Shown one piece after another: positions 9,313 through 18,280 of a stretch of 64,000 nt of DNA (position 1 is the stretch's first letter; each line of letters starts with the position of its first letter). The notes beneath the pieces were generated by a model that had not been told where the DNA came from, did no database searches, and saw only the letters and a program-made list of their open reading frames with translations. This stretch comes from Companilactobacillus kedongensis (lineage in GTDB: Bacteria; Bacillota; Bacilli; Lactobacillales; Lactobacillaceae): assembly GCF_003946625.1 (NCBI RefSeq), contig NZ_RHOR01000004.1, forward strand, positions 62,001 to 126,000. The letters run 5' to 3'. A program made the position numbers and the translations under genes.

Positions 9313-10533
9313 ATGGAATATTCTTTAGACTCAAATGACAACATGGGAGCAGTAATTAAAGTAATTGGTGTCGGTGGCGCCGGTGGTAACGCCGTTAACC
9401 GTATGGTGGATGCACAAATAAAAGGTGTTCAGTTTATTACTGCTAATACTGATGTTCAAGCTTTACAAGATTCAAAAGCTGAAACAAAAATTCAATTAGG
9501 ACCTAAACTAACAAGAGGCTTAGGTGCTGGTTCTAACCCAGAAGTTGGACAAAAGGCTGCTCAAGAGAGTGAAGAAGCAATTAAAGAAGCCCTTGAGGGC
9601 GCAGATATGATCTTCATCACTGCTGGTATGGGTGGTGGTACTGGTACAGGTGCCGCACCTATCGTTGCTAACATTGCTAAAGAAAGTGGCGCTCTTACAG
9701 TTGGAGTTGTTACTCGTCCATTTGCTTTTGAAGGTTCAAAACGTTCACGCTTTGCTGCTGATGGTATTACAGAACTCAAAAAAGATGTCGATACACTAGT
9801 TATTATTTCTAATAGTAAATTACTTGAAGTTGTTGATAAGAAGACACCTATGAGTGAAGCCTTCAGTAAAGCTGATGATGTGTTGCGTCAAGGTGTTCAA
9901 AGTATCTCTGATCTTATTACATCACCTGGTTATGTTAACTTGGATTTTGCTGATGTTAAGACAATTATGTCAGATCAAGGATCAGCTCTTATGGGTATTG
10001 GTACTGCTAATGGTGAAAATAGAATTACTGAAGCTACTAATAAGGCTATTTCGTCACCATTACTTGAAGTTTCAATTGACGGTGCTAAGCAAGTACTTCT
10101 TAACATTACAGGTGGTACAGACCTATCACTTTATGAAGCACAAGAGGCTGCTCAAATTGTTACAGATCAAGCAACTTCAGATGTTAATATCATCTTTGGT
10201 ACTTCAATGGACGATTCACTTGGCGATCAAGTTAAGATCACAGTTATTGCAACTGGTGTCGAAACTGAAGATAGCAAGAAGAATGCCAAGAAACCAACTT
10301 TAAATAATAAAATGGCTACTTTGGATAACAAGAATCAAGGTAGTGTTCAACCAGCTCCACAACCAAAGAAAGATCCTTTGGCAGATTGGGACATCAATCG
10401 TGATGCCGATACAAATAATGCTTCTGGTGAAAAGAGTGATTTTGAAATCTTTCAAAAACCAGAAACAATTGATTTGAATGACGATGATGATGATTCAACA
10501 CCACCAATCTTTAAACGTCGCAACAACAAATAA
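9313..10533 (+). CDS. ftsZ: Cell division GTPase FtsZ
   Basis: A 406-residue tubulin-like GTPase that polymerises into the Z ring. The tubulin signature GGGTGTG is at residues 107-113. The N-terminal [17 protein letters not shown] and the T7 synergy-loop segment [11 protein letters not shown] are intact. The C-terminal region is a disordered Gln/Asp/Asn-rich linker, and the extreme C-terminus [16 protein letters not shown] carries the conserved PPIFKRR peptide that binds FtsA and SepF. AGGAGG lies 8 bases before the ATG. Confidence 0.98.
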   Translation: MEYSLDSNDNMGAVIKVIGVGGAGGNAVNRMVDAQIKGVQFITANTDVQALQDSKAETKIQLGPKLTRGLGAGSNPEVGQKAAQESEEAIKEALEGADMIFITAGMGGGTGTGAAPIVANIAKESGALTVGVVTRPFAFEGSKRSRFAADGITELKKDVDTLVIISNSKLLEVVDKKTPMSEAFSKADDVLRQGVQSISDLITSPGYVNLDFADVKTIMSDQGSALMGIGTANGENRITEATNKAISSPLLEVSIDGAKQVLLNITGGTDLSLYEAQEAAQIVTDQATSDVNIIFGTSMDDSLGDQVKITVIATGVETEDSKKNAKKPTLNNKMATLDNKNQGSVQPAPQPKKDPLADWDINRDADTNNASGEKSDFEIFQKPETIDLNDDDDDSTPPIFKRRNNK

Positions 10534-10547
10534 AGGAGAACTAATCT

Positions 10548-10940
10548 ATGGCATTTGAAAAGTTCAGTAACTTTTTTGGTATTAATGATGAAGAAGATGA
10601 AAATCAACCTGTACAACAAAAGGCCGATTATTCTAATAATGAAAAGGTTGTCTCAATGAATTCAACAACAGATTCTAGAACTACCAGCAGCAAAATAGCT
10701 ATTTATCAACCAAGAGTATATGCTGATGCCAAGGTAGTTGCCAAACAATTATTAAACAATAAAGCTGTTATTGTTAATTTTAACAATATCAATGATGATT
10801 CAGCTAAGCGTATCGTTGACTTTTTGACAGGATCAATTTTTGCTTTGAATGGTGAAATTAAGCGTGTTGGAGATAAGATTTTTCTCTGCACACCTCCTAA
10901 GTTTGAAATTGACGGTAGCATTCCTGATATTAATGAATAG
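10548..10940 (+). CDS. sepF: Cell division protein SepF
   Basis: A 130-residue protein that binds FtsZ and membranes and supports septum formation. The N-terminus MAFEKFSNFFGIND is the amphipathic membrane-binding helix. After an acidic/polar linker, the C-terminal DUF552 domain begins near residue 48 (IAIYQPRVYADAKVVAKQLLNNKAVIVNF) and includes RIVDFLTGSIFALNGEIKRVGDKIFLCTP. It follows ftsZ by 14 bases with an AAAGGAG site, the conserved Firmicutes order. Confidence 0.95.
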   Translation: MAFEKFSNFFGINDEEDENQPVQQKADYSNNEKVVSMNSTTDSRTTSSKIAIYQPRVYADAKVVAKQLLNNKAVIVNFNNINDDSAKRIVDFLTGSIFALNGEIKRVGDKIFLCTPPKFEIDGSIPDINE

Positions 10941-10953
10941 ATAGGGGAGTTAC

Positions 10954-11223
10954 ATGGATCGAATTTTAACCGGTTTACCATATATCATTGCTGGAGCTTT
11001 TCAGCTGTATGAAATGGTTATATTTATTTACTGCATACTTTCATTTATGCCCAGATTGTATCAAAATCCGTTTGGACAATTGATCGTACGTTTAGTACAA
11101 CCATTTTTGGCATTGATTCATCGAGCTCTACCATTTTTAAATAGACAAGTTTTAGACTTTTCTCCATTAATTGCTTTAATAATCTTACAATTAGTACAGA
11201 AAGTAATATTCATGGTGATTTAA
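10954..11223 (+). CDS. YggT family membrane protein
   Basis: An 89-residue protein with two hydrophobic segments (about 14-32 and 68-88) around a short loop with LVQPFLALIHRALPF. The family is known as YggT or YlmG and is linked by position to division and envelope genes; no enzymatic role is established. It sits between sepF and ylmH as in many Gram-positive dcw clusters, with AGGGGAG before the ATG. Only one base separates its stop from the next ATG. Confidence 0.9.
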   Translation: MDRILTGLPYIIAGAFQLYEMVIFIYCILSFMPRLYQNPFGQLIVRLVQPFLALIHRALPFLNRQVLDFSPLIALIILQLVQKVIFMVI

Positions 11224-11224
11224 A

Positions 11225-12022
11225 ATGGCTGACAAAGAAAAAATAAGCTTGGATAGCGGCTTTTTTCGTCCTGAGGAAAAACCTTTTGTCGATCGTATCA
11301 GTGATTTATTATTAAAATCGCAGACTATGTATACACCGCAATTAACTGATTTTCTTAATTTAAGAGAACAGCTGATTTTGAATAACTTGATCAATAAATA
11401 TGATGATTTATTCGTTCATTATTTTGGTGGATATGAAGGTGCAGAAAGAGTCAGGGGTATAATTGCTCCTGATTATTTTGTACCAAAGGAATCTGATTAT
11501 AAGGTTTCGATGTACGAAATAAGATATCCAGAAAAATTTGCTAACTTACATCATGGTCAAATTTTGGGTTCTTTGACAGGGTCCGGAGTTGATCGTGATC
11601 ATTTTGGTGACATCATCACTGATGGTGAAAGATGGCAATTTTTTGTCTTTGATCAAATGGATGACTTCATTGAAGAACAAGTTACAAAAATAGGACCATA
11701 TAAGATTCATTTAATTCAAAAAGATTTTGCAGATTTACTTTTGCCTAGAGATGATTCCGTGGACGAAGACATAAGAGTTCAATCATTAAGAGTCGATACA
11801 GTGATCGCAACTGCTTATGATTTATCTAGACAAGTTGCTAAATCATTAGTAGAGCATGGAAAAGTCCAATTAAACTGGACTGGAACACGCAATGCCAGTG
11901 ACTTTATAACAATGGGTGACACTTTGAGTGTTCGCGGATACGGTCGAATAAGAATTAATGATATTATGGGAAAATCAAGAAATGATAAATATATATTGTT
12001 TGTAAATGTCATTAATAAATAA
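11225..12022 (+). CDS. S4-domain RNA-binding protein, YlmH family
   Basis: A 265-residue protein. The N-terminal part (FFRPEEKPFVDRISDLL) and the middle are typical of YlmH; the C-terminal S4 RNA-binding domain begins near residue 185 (LRVDTVIATAYDLSRQVAKSLVEHGKVQLNW) and ends with GDTLSVRGYGRIRINDIMGKSRNDKYIL. YlmH proteins are implicated in ribosome and RNA quality control and appear between yggT and divIVA. The ribosome site is weak, suggesting coupling to yggT. Confidence 0.92.
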   Translation: MADKEKISLDSGFFRPEEKPFVDRISDLLLKSQTMYTPQLTDFLNLREQLILNNLINKYDDLFVHYFGGYEGAERVRGIIAPDYFVPKESDYKVSMYEIRYPEKFANLHHGQILGSLTGSGVDRDHFGDIITDGERWQFFVFDQMDDFIEEQVTKIGPYKIHLIQKDFADLLLPRDDSVDEDIRVQSLRVDTVIATAYDLSRQVAKSLVEHGKVQLNWTGTRNASDFITMGDTLSVRGYGRIRINDIMGKSRNDKYILFVNVINK

Positions 12023-12038
12023 TTAGGGGCGTGAAGTT

Positions 12039-12770
12039 ATGGTATTATCACCAGTTGAAATACATGATAAAGAATTTGACCACAAATTTCGTGGGTACGA
12101 TCGTGACCAAGTCGAAAAATTCTTGAACCAAGTGGCTCAAGATTATGACCTAGCTTTACAAAAAAACTCACAGTTAGAAAAAGAATATGCTGATATGAAA
12201 GAGCAACTTAAATATTTTACCGATATGAAAGATGCTTTGAATCAGTCTATTATTGTGGCCCAAGATGCGGCTGACAAAGTTAAGTCTGGTGCTGAGCAAG
12301 AAGCACAAGTCATAATTGAAGAGTCACAAAAGAAAGCTCGCGAGTTGTTAGATCAATCGACCGAGAAATCTAATCAAATTCTGCAAGACGCCTCTGACAA
12401 AGCTCGTCAGGTAACAATTGAAACGGATGAACTTAAACAAAAGACCAATGATTTTCGTCGTGGTTTACAAGGAATGTTGCAACAACAATTATCAATGATC
12501 GATAATCCTAAGTGGCAACAATTGGCCGATGCTACGTCTACCAGTGATTTGAAGCAAAAAGTAGGTATGGCAAATAGCCAATATTCTGAAGATAATTATG
12601 AAAATTATCAAGATAGTGTTCCCAATGACGGACAAATGAATTATAATGACAACATTACTGATAGTCAGGAACCAGATCAAGCTCCAAATGATCCATACAC
12701 GATCAACCATGATCAAAATGGACCAACATTCCAGTTTGACAATGACAATCAGGATGATAACAATAATTAA
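12039..12770 (+). CDS. divIVA: Cell division initiation/polarity protein DivIVA
   Basis: A 243-residue coiled-coil protein that binds negatively curved membrane at poles and septa. The N-terminal membrane-binding domain VLSPVEIHDKEFDHKFRGYDRDQVEKFLNQV is typical. Long heptad-rich segments follow to about residue 155 (AEQEAQVIIEESQKKARELLDQS). The last 85 residues are Asn/Asp/Gln-rich and probably disordered. It closes the dcw region. Its last codons overlap an ileS promoter candidate and the first bases of the T-box leader. Confidence 0.95.
   Translation: MVLSPVEIHDKEFDHKFRGYDRDQVEKFLNQVAQDYDLALQKNSQLEKEYADMKEQLKYFTDMKDALNQSIIVAQDAADKVKSGAEQEAQVIIEESQKKARELLDQSTEKSNQILQDASDKARQVTIETDELKQKTNDFRRGLQGMLQQQLSMIDNPKWQQLADATSTSDLKQKVGMANSQYSEDNYENYQDSVPNDGQMNYNDNITDSQEPDQAPNDPYTINHDQNGPTFQFDNDNQDDNNN
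12736..12764 (+). promoter_or_regulatory. Candidate ileS promoter inside the divIVA 3' end
   Basis: A perfect -35 TTGACA at 12736-12741, 17 bases, then AACAAT at 12759-12764 (4 of 6 to TATAAT). Transcription would begin near 12771, exactly where the T-box leader starts. The whole element is within the divIVA reading frame. Confidence 0.5.
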
Positions 12771-12930
12771 GAGAACAAGTGCCCAGTAAAACATTCTTCA
12801 GCGAGCTAACGTATGGTGTGAGGTTAGCAGAATAATTTACTCCGTATATCAACTCTTAAAAATTTCTATTATGATATACCAATAGGTGGTACAACGAGAA
12901 CTCGTCCTAATTTGGATGGGTTCTTTTTAT
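12769..12930 (+). promoter_or_regulatory. T-box riboswitch (Ile, AUC specifier) with intrinsic terminator
   Basis: Transcriptional control element that senses uncharged tRNA-Ile. Stem I closes by AAGAG 12769-12773 with CTCTT 12853-12857 and holds a GCTAAC/GTTAGC helix (12815-12820 with 12833-12838). The specifier candidate ATC is at 12848-12850. The T-box core AGGTGGTAC is at 12884-12892; its TGGT would pair with a tRNA 3' end whose discriminator is A. The terminator is GAACTCGTCC (12898-12907) with GGATGGGTTC (12914-12923), ten pairs with two G-U, followed by TTTTTA. Only about 26 bases separate stem I from the T-box, so there is no room for full stem II and IIA/B. Confidence 0.85.
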
Positions 12931-12950
12931 TTTAATCGAGGGGTGAAAGA

Positions 12951-15731
12951 ATGAAAGTAAAAGACACACTAAATTTAGGTAAAACTAAATTCCCTATGCG
13001 TGGTAATTTGCCAAACAAAGAAGCAGAATGGCAAAAGGCTTGGGACGAAAATAAAGTATATGAAAAGCGCCAAAAATTAAATGAAGGTAAACCAACTTTT
13101 GAATTGTTAGATGGCCCTCCATTTGCTAATGGTGATATCCATATGGGACATGCACTTAATAAAATCTCAAAAGATATTATCATCAGATATAAATCTATGA
13201 ATGGTTTCCGTTCACCTTATGTTCCTGGCTGGGATACTCACGGTCTTCCAATTGAACAACAATTGGCTAAGAAGGGTGTTAAACGTAAGGAAATCGGTAT
13301 GACTGAATACCGTAAAATGTGTCGTGATTTTGCTGAAAATGAGATCAAAAAGCAAATGGCTGGATTCAGACGTTTAGGAGTTTCAGCTGACTGGGCACAC
13401 CCATATATCACATATCAACCGGAATTTGAAAAAGAAGAAGTTAAAGTCTTTGGTGAAATGGTTGATAAAGGCTATATCTATCGTGGTAAAAAACCTGTTT
13501 ATTGGTCACCATCATCAGAATCTACTTTGGCTGAAGCTGAAATTGAATATAAAGATATCAAATCACCTTCGATCTTCGTTGCTTTCAAAGTACGTGATGG
13601 TAAAGATCTATTAGACAAGGATACTTCATTTATTATCTGGACAACTACTCCATGGACAATGCCATCAAATGAGGCTATCTGTGTAAATCCTAAATTTAAT
13701 TATGCTTTGATCAAGGCTGACGGTAAAAAATATGTCGTTGCTGAAGAACGTATCAGTTTCTTGAAGGAAACACTTGAATGGGAAAATGTTGAAACTCTAA
13801 AGACATTCAAGGGTAGTGAACTTGAAGGCTTAACAGCTACACATCCATTCTATGACCGTGAATCATTACTTATTCTTGGTAATCACGTTACATTAGATGA
13901 TGGTACTGGTCTAGTTCATACAGCTCCTGGATTTGGTGCTGATGACTTTGTTGTCGGTATGAAATACAAGTTACCTATTTTTTCACCAATCGATGCTCAT
14001 GGTTGCTTTACTGATGAAGTTCCTGAATATCAGGGTGTCTTCTATGATAAAGCTAACAAGATGATCACTGAACGTATGACAGAAAACGGCTCATTATTGA
14101 AGTTGAGTTTCTTCACTCACAGTTATCCACATGACTGGCGTACAAAGAAACCAGTTATTTTCCGTGCTACACCACAATGGTTTGCTTCAATTGACAAATT
14201 CAGACCACAATTATTGGCTGAACTTGAAAAGGTAAGTTTCATTCCTGATTGGGGTAAAACTCGTCTTTACAATATGATCCGTGATCGTGGTGATTGGGTA
14301 ATCTCAAGACAACGTGCCTGGGGTGTTCCACTACCAATCTTCTACGCTGAAAATGGCGAAGCCATTATGACTAAAGAAATTATTGATCATGTAGCAGACT
14401 TATTTGGCAAGTATGGTTCAAATGTTTGGTTTGAACGTGATGCTAAAGATCTTCTTCCAGATGGTTATACAAATCCTGCTAGTCCAAATGGTAAATTTAC
14501 TAAAGAAACAGATATTATGGATGTTTGGTTCGACTCTGGGACAGCACATGCTGGTGTTGCTAAGTTGCGTGATAACTTACAATTCCCAGCTGATTTAGTT
14601 CTTGAAGGCTCTGATCAATATCGTGGATGGTTCAACTCATTATTGATCACATCTGTTGCCGCATTTGGTGTTGCTCCTTATAAAGCAATTCTTTCTCAAG
14701 GTTTCACACTTGATAAGAACGGCGTTAAGATGAGTAAATCACTTGGTAATGTTATTGCACCATCTGACATTGAAAAACAATTTGGGGCTGAAATTATTCG
14801 TCTCTGGGTTGCTTCAGTTGACTCAAGTTCTGACGTTGCTGTATCTGTTGATTCATTCAAACAAGTTTCAGAAACATATCGTAAGATCCGTAATACAATG
14901 AGATTTATGCTTGCTAATACAAGCGACTTTGATCCAAAGACAAATCGTGTTGCTTATGAAGATCTTCGTCCAGAAGACAAGTATGTTGCTGTTAAGTTAA
15001 ATGACCTCGTTAAGACTTTGCACGATGAATATGATGTTTATGATTTTGCTGATGTTACAAAAAATGTCGTTCGTTTCATTACTAATGAAATGTCAACTTT
15101 CTATCTCGACTTTGCTAAAGATGTTGTTTATATTGACCCTGAGGATTCACATTCACGTCGTTCAATGCAAACAGTTATCTATGATGCAGTTGTTAAAATT
15201 GCTAAATTGATGACACCTATCTTGCCGCATACTATGGAACAAGTTTGGGAATATCTAAAAGAACCAGAAGAATATGTTCAATTAGCTGAATTGCCAGTTG
15301 CTGAAGAATTATCCGACGAAGCTGAAATTCATGAAAATTGGAGCAAATTCATGTCATTCCGTGATGATGTTTTGAAGTCACTTGAAGTTGCTCGTACAAA
15401 CAAGTTGATTGGTAAGTCATTAGAAGCTAAAGTAACTATTTATCCAGATGATGAATTAAAAGCTACTTTAGACAATATTGATAGTAACTTTGGCCAATTG
15501 TTGATCGTTTCTCAATTTGAAATCAGTCAAGATGCTGCTCCAGCTGATGCTGACAAGTATGAAGGTGTCAGTGTTCTAGTCGAAAAAGCTGATGGGGATG
15601 TATGTCAAAGATGTCGTATGATCAAGACTGACGTCGGTAGTGACTCAAACTTCCCAACATTCTGTTCAAGATGTGCTAAGATTGTTACTGAGGAATATCC
15701 TCAAACAATTGAAGAAGGTTTTGAGGGCTAA
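12951..15731 (+). CDS. ileS: Isoleucine--tRNA ligase
   Basis: A 926-residue class I aminoacyl-tRNA synthetase. The HIGH-type motif is HMGH at residues 64-67 ([18 protein letters not shown]), the CP1 editing domain contains [15 protein letters not shown], and the second ATP motif is KMSKS ([10 protein letters not shown]). The C-terminus carries a four-cysteine zinc site, CQRCRM and CSRCAKI. It is the standard bacterial eubacterial-type enzyme. Expression is set by the upstream T-box; GAGGGG lies 8 bases before the ATG. A cold-shock-domain gene follows after 3 bases and shares the transcript. Confidence 0.98.
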   Translation: MKVKDTLNLGKTKFPMRGNLPNKEAEWQKAWDENKVYEKRQKLNEGKPTFELLDGPPFANGDIHMGHALNKISKDIIIRYKSMNGFRSPYVPGWDTHGLPIEQQLAKKGVKRKEIGMTEYRKMCRDFAENEIKKQMAGFRRLGVSADWAHPYITYQPEFEKEEVKVFGEMVDKGYIYRGKKPVYWSPSSESTLAEAEIEYKDIKSPSIFVAFKVRDGKDLLDKDTSFIIWTTTPWTMPSNEAICVNPKFNYALIKADGKKYVVAEERISFLKETLEWENVETLKTFKGSELEGLTATHPFYDRESLLILGNHVTLDDGTGLVHTAPGFGADDFVVGMKYKLPIFSPIDAHGCFTDEVPEYQGVFYDKANKMITERMTENGSLLKLSFFTHSYPHDWRTKKPVIFRATPQWFASIDKFRPQLLAELEKVSFIPDWGKTRLYNMIRDRGDWVISRQRAWGVPLPIFYAENGEAIMTKEIIDHVADLFGKYGSNVWFERDAKDLLPDGYTNPASPNGKFTKETDIMDVWFDSGTAHAGVAKLRDNLQFPADLVLEGSDQYRGWFNSLLITSVAAFGVAPYKAILSQGFTLDKNGVKMSKSLGNVIAPSDIEKQFGAEIIRLWVASVDSSSDVAVSVDSFKQVSETYRKIRNTMRFMLANTSDFDPKTNRVAYEDLRPEDKYVAVKLNDLVKTLHDEYDVYDFADVTKNVVRFITNEMSTFYLDFAKDVVYIDPEDSHSRRSMQTVIYDAVVKIAKLMTPILPHTMEQVWEYLKEPEEYVQLAELPVAEELSDEAEIHENWSKFMSFRDDVLKSLEVARTNKLIGKSLEAKVTIYPDDELKATLDNIDSNFGQLLIVSQFEISQDAAPADADKYEGVSVLVEKADGDVCQRCRMIKTDVGSDSNFPTFCSRCAKIVTEEYPQTIEEGFEG

Positions 15732-15734
15732 TAA

Positions 15735-15962
15735 ATGTTTCAAGGAAAAATAATTCGTTTTAATAATGAACGTGGATTTGGTTTTGTAAATAATGGAGAA
15801 GAAGATATCTTTTTCTTTGCTGATTCTGTTTTGAATCGTGAAGACTTCTTTATCAAGCCAGGTCTTGATGTTGAGTTTGAGATTGCTCCTGGTTTTAAAG
15901 GACCACAAGCAATCAATATGACTATACTAGATCCTGAACGAGATGAAGAAAGCGCTGAATAG
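15735..15962 (+). CDS. Cold-shock-domain (OB fold) protein
   Basis: A 75-residue protein with a CSD layout: GKIIRFNNERGFGFVNNGEEDIFFFADSV, then a strand-rich second half GLDVEFEIAPGFKGPQAINMTIL. The RNP1-like RGFGFV is intact. In RNP2 the usual VFVHFSA reads IFFFADS, so the conserved histidine is Phe. That makes it a divergent member, not a standard CspA. It follows ileS by 3 bases with a weak ribosome site, suggesting coupled translation. The stop codon lies inside the loop of the transcript terminator. It probably binds single-stranded nucleic acid; the specific role is unknown. Confidence 0.8.
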   Translation: MFQGKIIRFNNERGFGFVNNGEEDIFFFADSVLNREDFFIKPGLDVEFEIAPGFKGPQAINMTILDPERDEESAE

Positions 15963-15977
15963 TGCTTTCTTTTTTTA
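15946..15977 (+). terminator. Intrinsic terminator of the ileS-csd transcript
   Basis: An 11-pair stem, AAGAAAGCGCT 15946-15956 with AGTGCTTTCTT 15961-15971 (one G-U), a GAAT loop and seven T. It overlaps the last codons of the cold-shock-domain gene. Confidence 0.9.
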
Positions 15978-16005
15978 TTGAAATAATTTATCAGGGAGAA
16001 CGAAT

Positions 16006-17427
16006 ATGAACGAAGAATTAAATCCAAAGAGATGGATGGTACTGGTATCCGTTGGTATCTTTACATTAATGGCTACGTTAGATGGTTCAATTGTTAATAT
16101 CGCATTGCCTGTGATCAGTAATGATCTTAATATTCCGATGAATATGGCCGAATGGATCGTTTCGATCTATTTGGTGACAATTTGTATTTTTCTACTATTA
16201 TTTGGTAAGCTGGCCGATTCGATCGGAAAAATAAAAGTTTTTAAGACTGGTTCGATCTTATTTATCTTAGGTTCGCTAGTTTGTGGTTTTGGTGTTGATT
16301 TACCAATTCTATTGTTTGGTCGTACTATTCAAGCTTTTGGTGCTTCGATGGCGATGGCAACTAACAACGGTATCATCACCCAGACATTTCCTTTGCGAGA
16401 ACGTGGTTATGCTTTAGGTTATATTGGATCTTTTGTTTCGATAGGATCAATTGCTGGACCCGGTATCGGAGGATTAATATTGTCGCAATTTCATTGGAGT
16501 TATATTTTTTGGATCAATCTTCCTATTGGTGCAATTGCGTTGTTACTAGGATATTTGAATTTACCGAAAAAAGAACCTAAGAATCCTGCCAAGTTTGATT
16601 ATCGCGGCTTTGCAGTATATTTTGTGGCTTTGATATTATTCTTTGCGGCTATCTTTATCGGACAATCAGTTGGATTCGGTAACATTTATATTATTTTAGC
16701 TTTTGTTGCCGCAATTCTGTTGTTCTTATGGTTCATTCATCTTCAGAAGAATACAGAACAGCCAATGATTGAATTGAGGATTTTCAAGAATCATGATTTC
16801 ACATTGGGATTAGTAGTCGGTTTTCTGATTTTTGTAACTAATTTCTTCTTCAATGTGGTCTCGCCATTCTATCTTGAAAATGCTTTGGGTATGAAAGCTT
16901 CTATTGCTGGATATGTTTTAATGATGTTCCCAATTGTTCAAGTTATTGTGGCGCCTATTTCTGGTAAAATGTCAGCTAAGATTAATCCGATCCTTTTGAC
17001 AATTACCGGATTAATGATTCTTGCTATTGCCCAGATTGGATATTTATTCTTTAATGTAAATACAAGTCTTTGGTTTATACTATTATTTATTGGCTTAAAT
17101 GGATTAGGAAATGGATTGTTCCAAGCTCCTAATAATACGATGATCATGAGCTCAGTTGAACCAAGAGATTTGGGTATTGCTGGTGGATTGAACGCTTTGG
17201 CACGTAATATGGGTATGATAATTGGTGTATCAGTTTCAACCACAGTATTATTCTTATCAATGAGCAATTTTTATGGAAAATCAGTTACGACATATGTTGA
17301 CAATAGACCTGATATCTTTATTGACGGGATGCGTGTTACAATGACATTCGCGTTAGTAATTTGTTTAGTTGCTATAATGATGTCAGTAATTAGGTTAATA
17401 AAATCAAGAGGTTTAAAGAATGAATAA
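16006..17427 (+). CDS. MFS transporter, DHA2 (EmrB/QacA) family drug exporter
   Basis: A 473-residue membrane protein with about 14 hydrophobic segments. The first helix carries LMATLDGSIVNIALPVI, the motif D1 region of 14-TM DHA2 exporters; LFGKLADSIGKIKVFKTG is motif A after helix 2; GPGIGGLILSQFHWSYIFWINLPIG is motif C plus the following family signature. These proteins exchange protons for drugs or toxic compounds. The substrate cannot be told from sequence. It has its own AGGGAG site after a terminator, and its last 8 bases overlap the Nudix gene. Confidence 0.9.
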   Translation: MNEELNPKRWMVLVSVGIFTLMATLDGSIVNIALPVISNDLNIPMNMAEWIVSIYLVTICIFLLLFGKLADSIGKIKVFKTGSILFILGSLVCGFGVDLPILLFGRTIQAFGASMAMATNNGIITQTFPLRERGYALGYIGSFVSIGSIAGPGIGGLILSQFHWSYIFWINLPIGAIALLLGYLNLPKKEPKNPAKFDYRGFAVYFVALILFFAAIFIGQSVGFGNIYIILAFVAAILLFLWFIHLQKNTEQPMIELRIFKNHDFTLGLVVGFLIFVTNFFFNVVSPFYLENALGMKASIAGYVLMMFPIVQVIVAPISGKMSAKINPILLTITGLMILAIAQIGYLFFNVNTSLWFILLFIGLNGLGNGLFQAPNNTMIMSSVEPRDLGIAGGLNALARNMGMIIGVSVSTTVLFLSMSNFYGKSVTTYVDNRPDIFIDGMRVTMTFALVICLVAIMMSVIRLIKSRGLKNE

Positions 17428-17983
17428 AGAAGATTCTAGATATTATGAAGAAGTAGTAGCACAAAAGAGAGTATTTGGCGGGAAAATTATTAATGTTGAT
17501 GTTGAACAAGTTGTCTTGCCTAATGGAGTTCCAGCAATTCGTGAAGTAGTTAAACACCATGGAGCTGTGGCAATCATTCCCTTTACAGATGATGGAAAAA
17601 TGATTTTTGTACGTCAATGGCGTGCACCATTAGATCAAGAGACACTTGAAATTCCAGCCGGTAAAATTGATCCTGACGAAGGTAGTGACTTAGAAGAAGT
17701 CGCTCTACGTGAAATGAATGAGGAGTTGGGTCTAACAACAGATCACTTAGAAAAGGTCACGGCATTTTTTGCTAGTCCTGGATATTCAAATGAAAAGCTA
17801 ACAATGTTTAAAGCTGATAATTTAAAAGAAGTTGAATTCAAGCGCCCACTTGATCAAGATGAGTTTCTAAATGTTGAGAAATTGACACTTGAAGAAGCTA
17901 AAAAACAAGTTAAGACCGGCGTTATCTGTGACTCCAAATCAATTTATGCTATTACTTATTGGGAGTTATTAAATGCTAAATAA
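17420..17983 (+). CDS. nudF: Nudix hydrolase, ADP-ribose pyrophosphatase type
   Basis: A 187-residue protein. The Nudix box is seen as GKIDPDEGSDLEEVALREMNEELGL (about residues 81-105), preceded by FVRQWRAPLDQETLEIPAGK, which is characteristic of ADP-ribose pyrophosphatases: these cleave ADP-ribose to AMP and ribose 5-phosphate. FFASPGYSNEKLTMF is the usual downstream segment. It overlaps the upstream MFS gene by 8 bases and the downstream small gene by 11 bases, so the three are one operon. Assignment of substrate follows family, not direct evidence. Confidence 0.92.
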   Translation: MNKEDSRYYEEVVAQKRVFGGKIINVDVEQVVLPNGVPAIREVVKHHGAVAIIPFTDDGKMIFVRQWRAPLDQETLEIPAGKIDPDEGSDLEEVALREMNEELGLTTDHLEKVTAFFASPGYSNEKLTMFKADNLKEVEFKRPLDQDEFLNVEKLTLEEAKKQVKTGVICDSKSIYAITYWELLNAK

Positions 17984-18266
17984 CCTTGTATCTAAAATTA
18001 AAGGTGTCTTTTCTAAATCTGATAAATCTGAATACGATTCAGTAGTGCCGGCTGATCAGGTTGAAAGAAGACAACAAGAACTAAGGGATCAAGAGAGACA
18101 ACGTGCCGAAGAAGAGTATCGACAGACGCATCCTGATCAAATTATGCAAGAAAAAATGGAATCATTTGAAAATAAGACAAATAAATTGAAAAAAAAGCTA
18201 AATATTGCGATTATTACAGTGTTTGGCTTAATAGTCATTGTATTTTTAATTTTATTTTTTATATAA
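17973..18266 (+). CDS. Small tail-anchored membrane protein of unknown function
   Basis: A 97-residue protein I do not recognise beyond its layout. A polar N-terminus (LVSKIKGVFSKSDKSEYDS) leads into a strongly charged helix-forming middle with many Arg, Gln and Glu (residues about 28-60). After a Lys-rich stretch comes one C-terminal hydrophobic segment (IAIITVFGLIVIVFLILFFI, about 77-97) ending at the stop. That is a C-tail anchor with a cytoplasmic coiled-coil-like domain. It overlaps nudF by 11 bases and precedes mtnN by 14, so it is co-transcribed with nucleotide-salvage genes. Confidence 0.7.
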   Translation: MLNNLVSKIKGVFSKSDKSEYDSVVPADQVERRQQELRDQERQRAEEEYRQTHPDQIMQEKMESFENKTNKLKKKLNIAIITVFGLIVIVFLILFFI

Positions 18267-18280
18267 AGGAGAACTGTTAA

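Noticed and set aside
9854-10303. 149-codon frame within ftsZ
   Set aside because: Leu/Gln-rich frame-shifted shadow of ftsZ with no ribosome site.
12492-12794. Minus-strand frame of 100 codons over divIVA
   Set aside because: Hydrophobic only because it mirrors the Asn/Asp-rich divIVA tail; no ribosome site and no family match.
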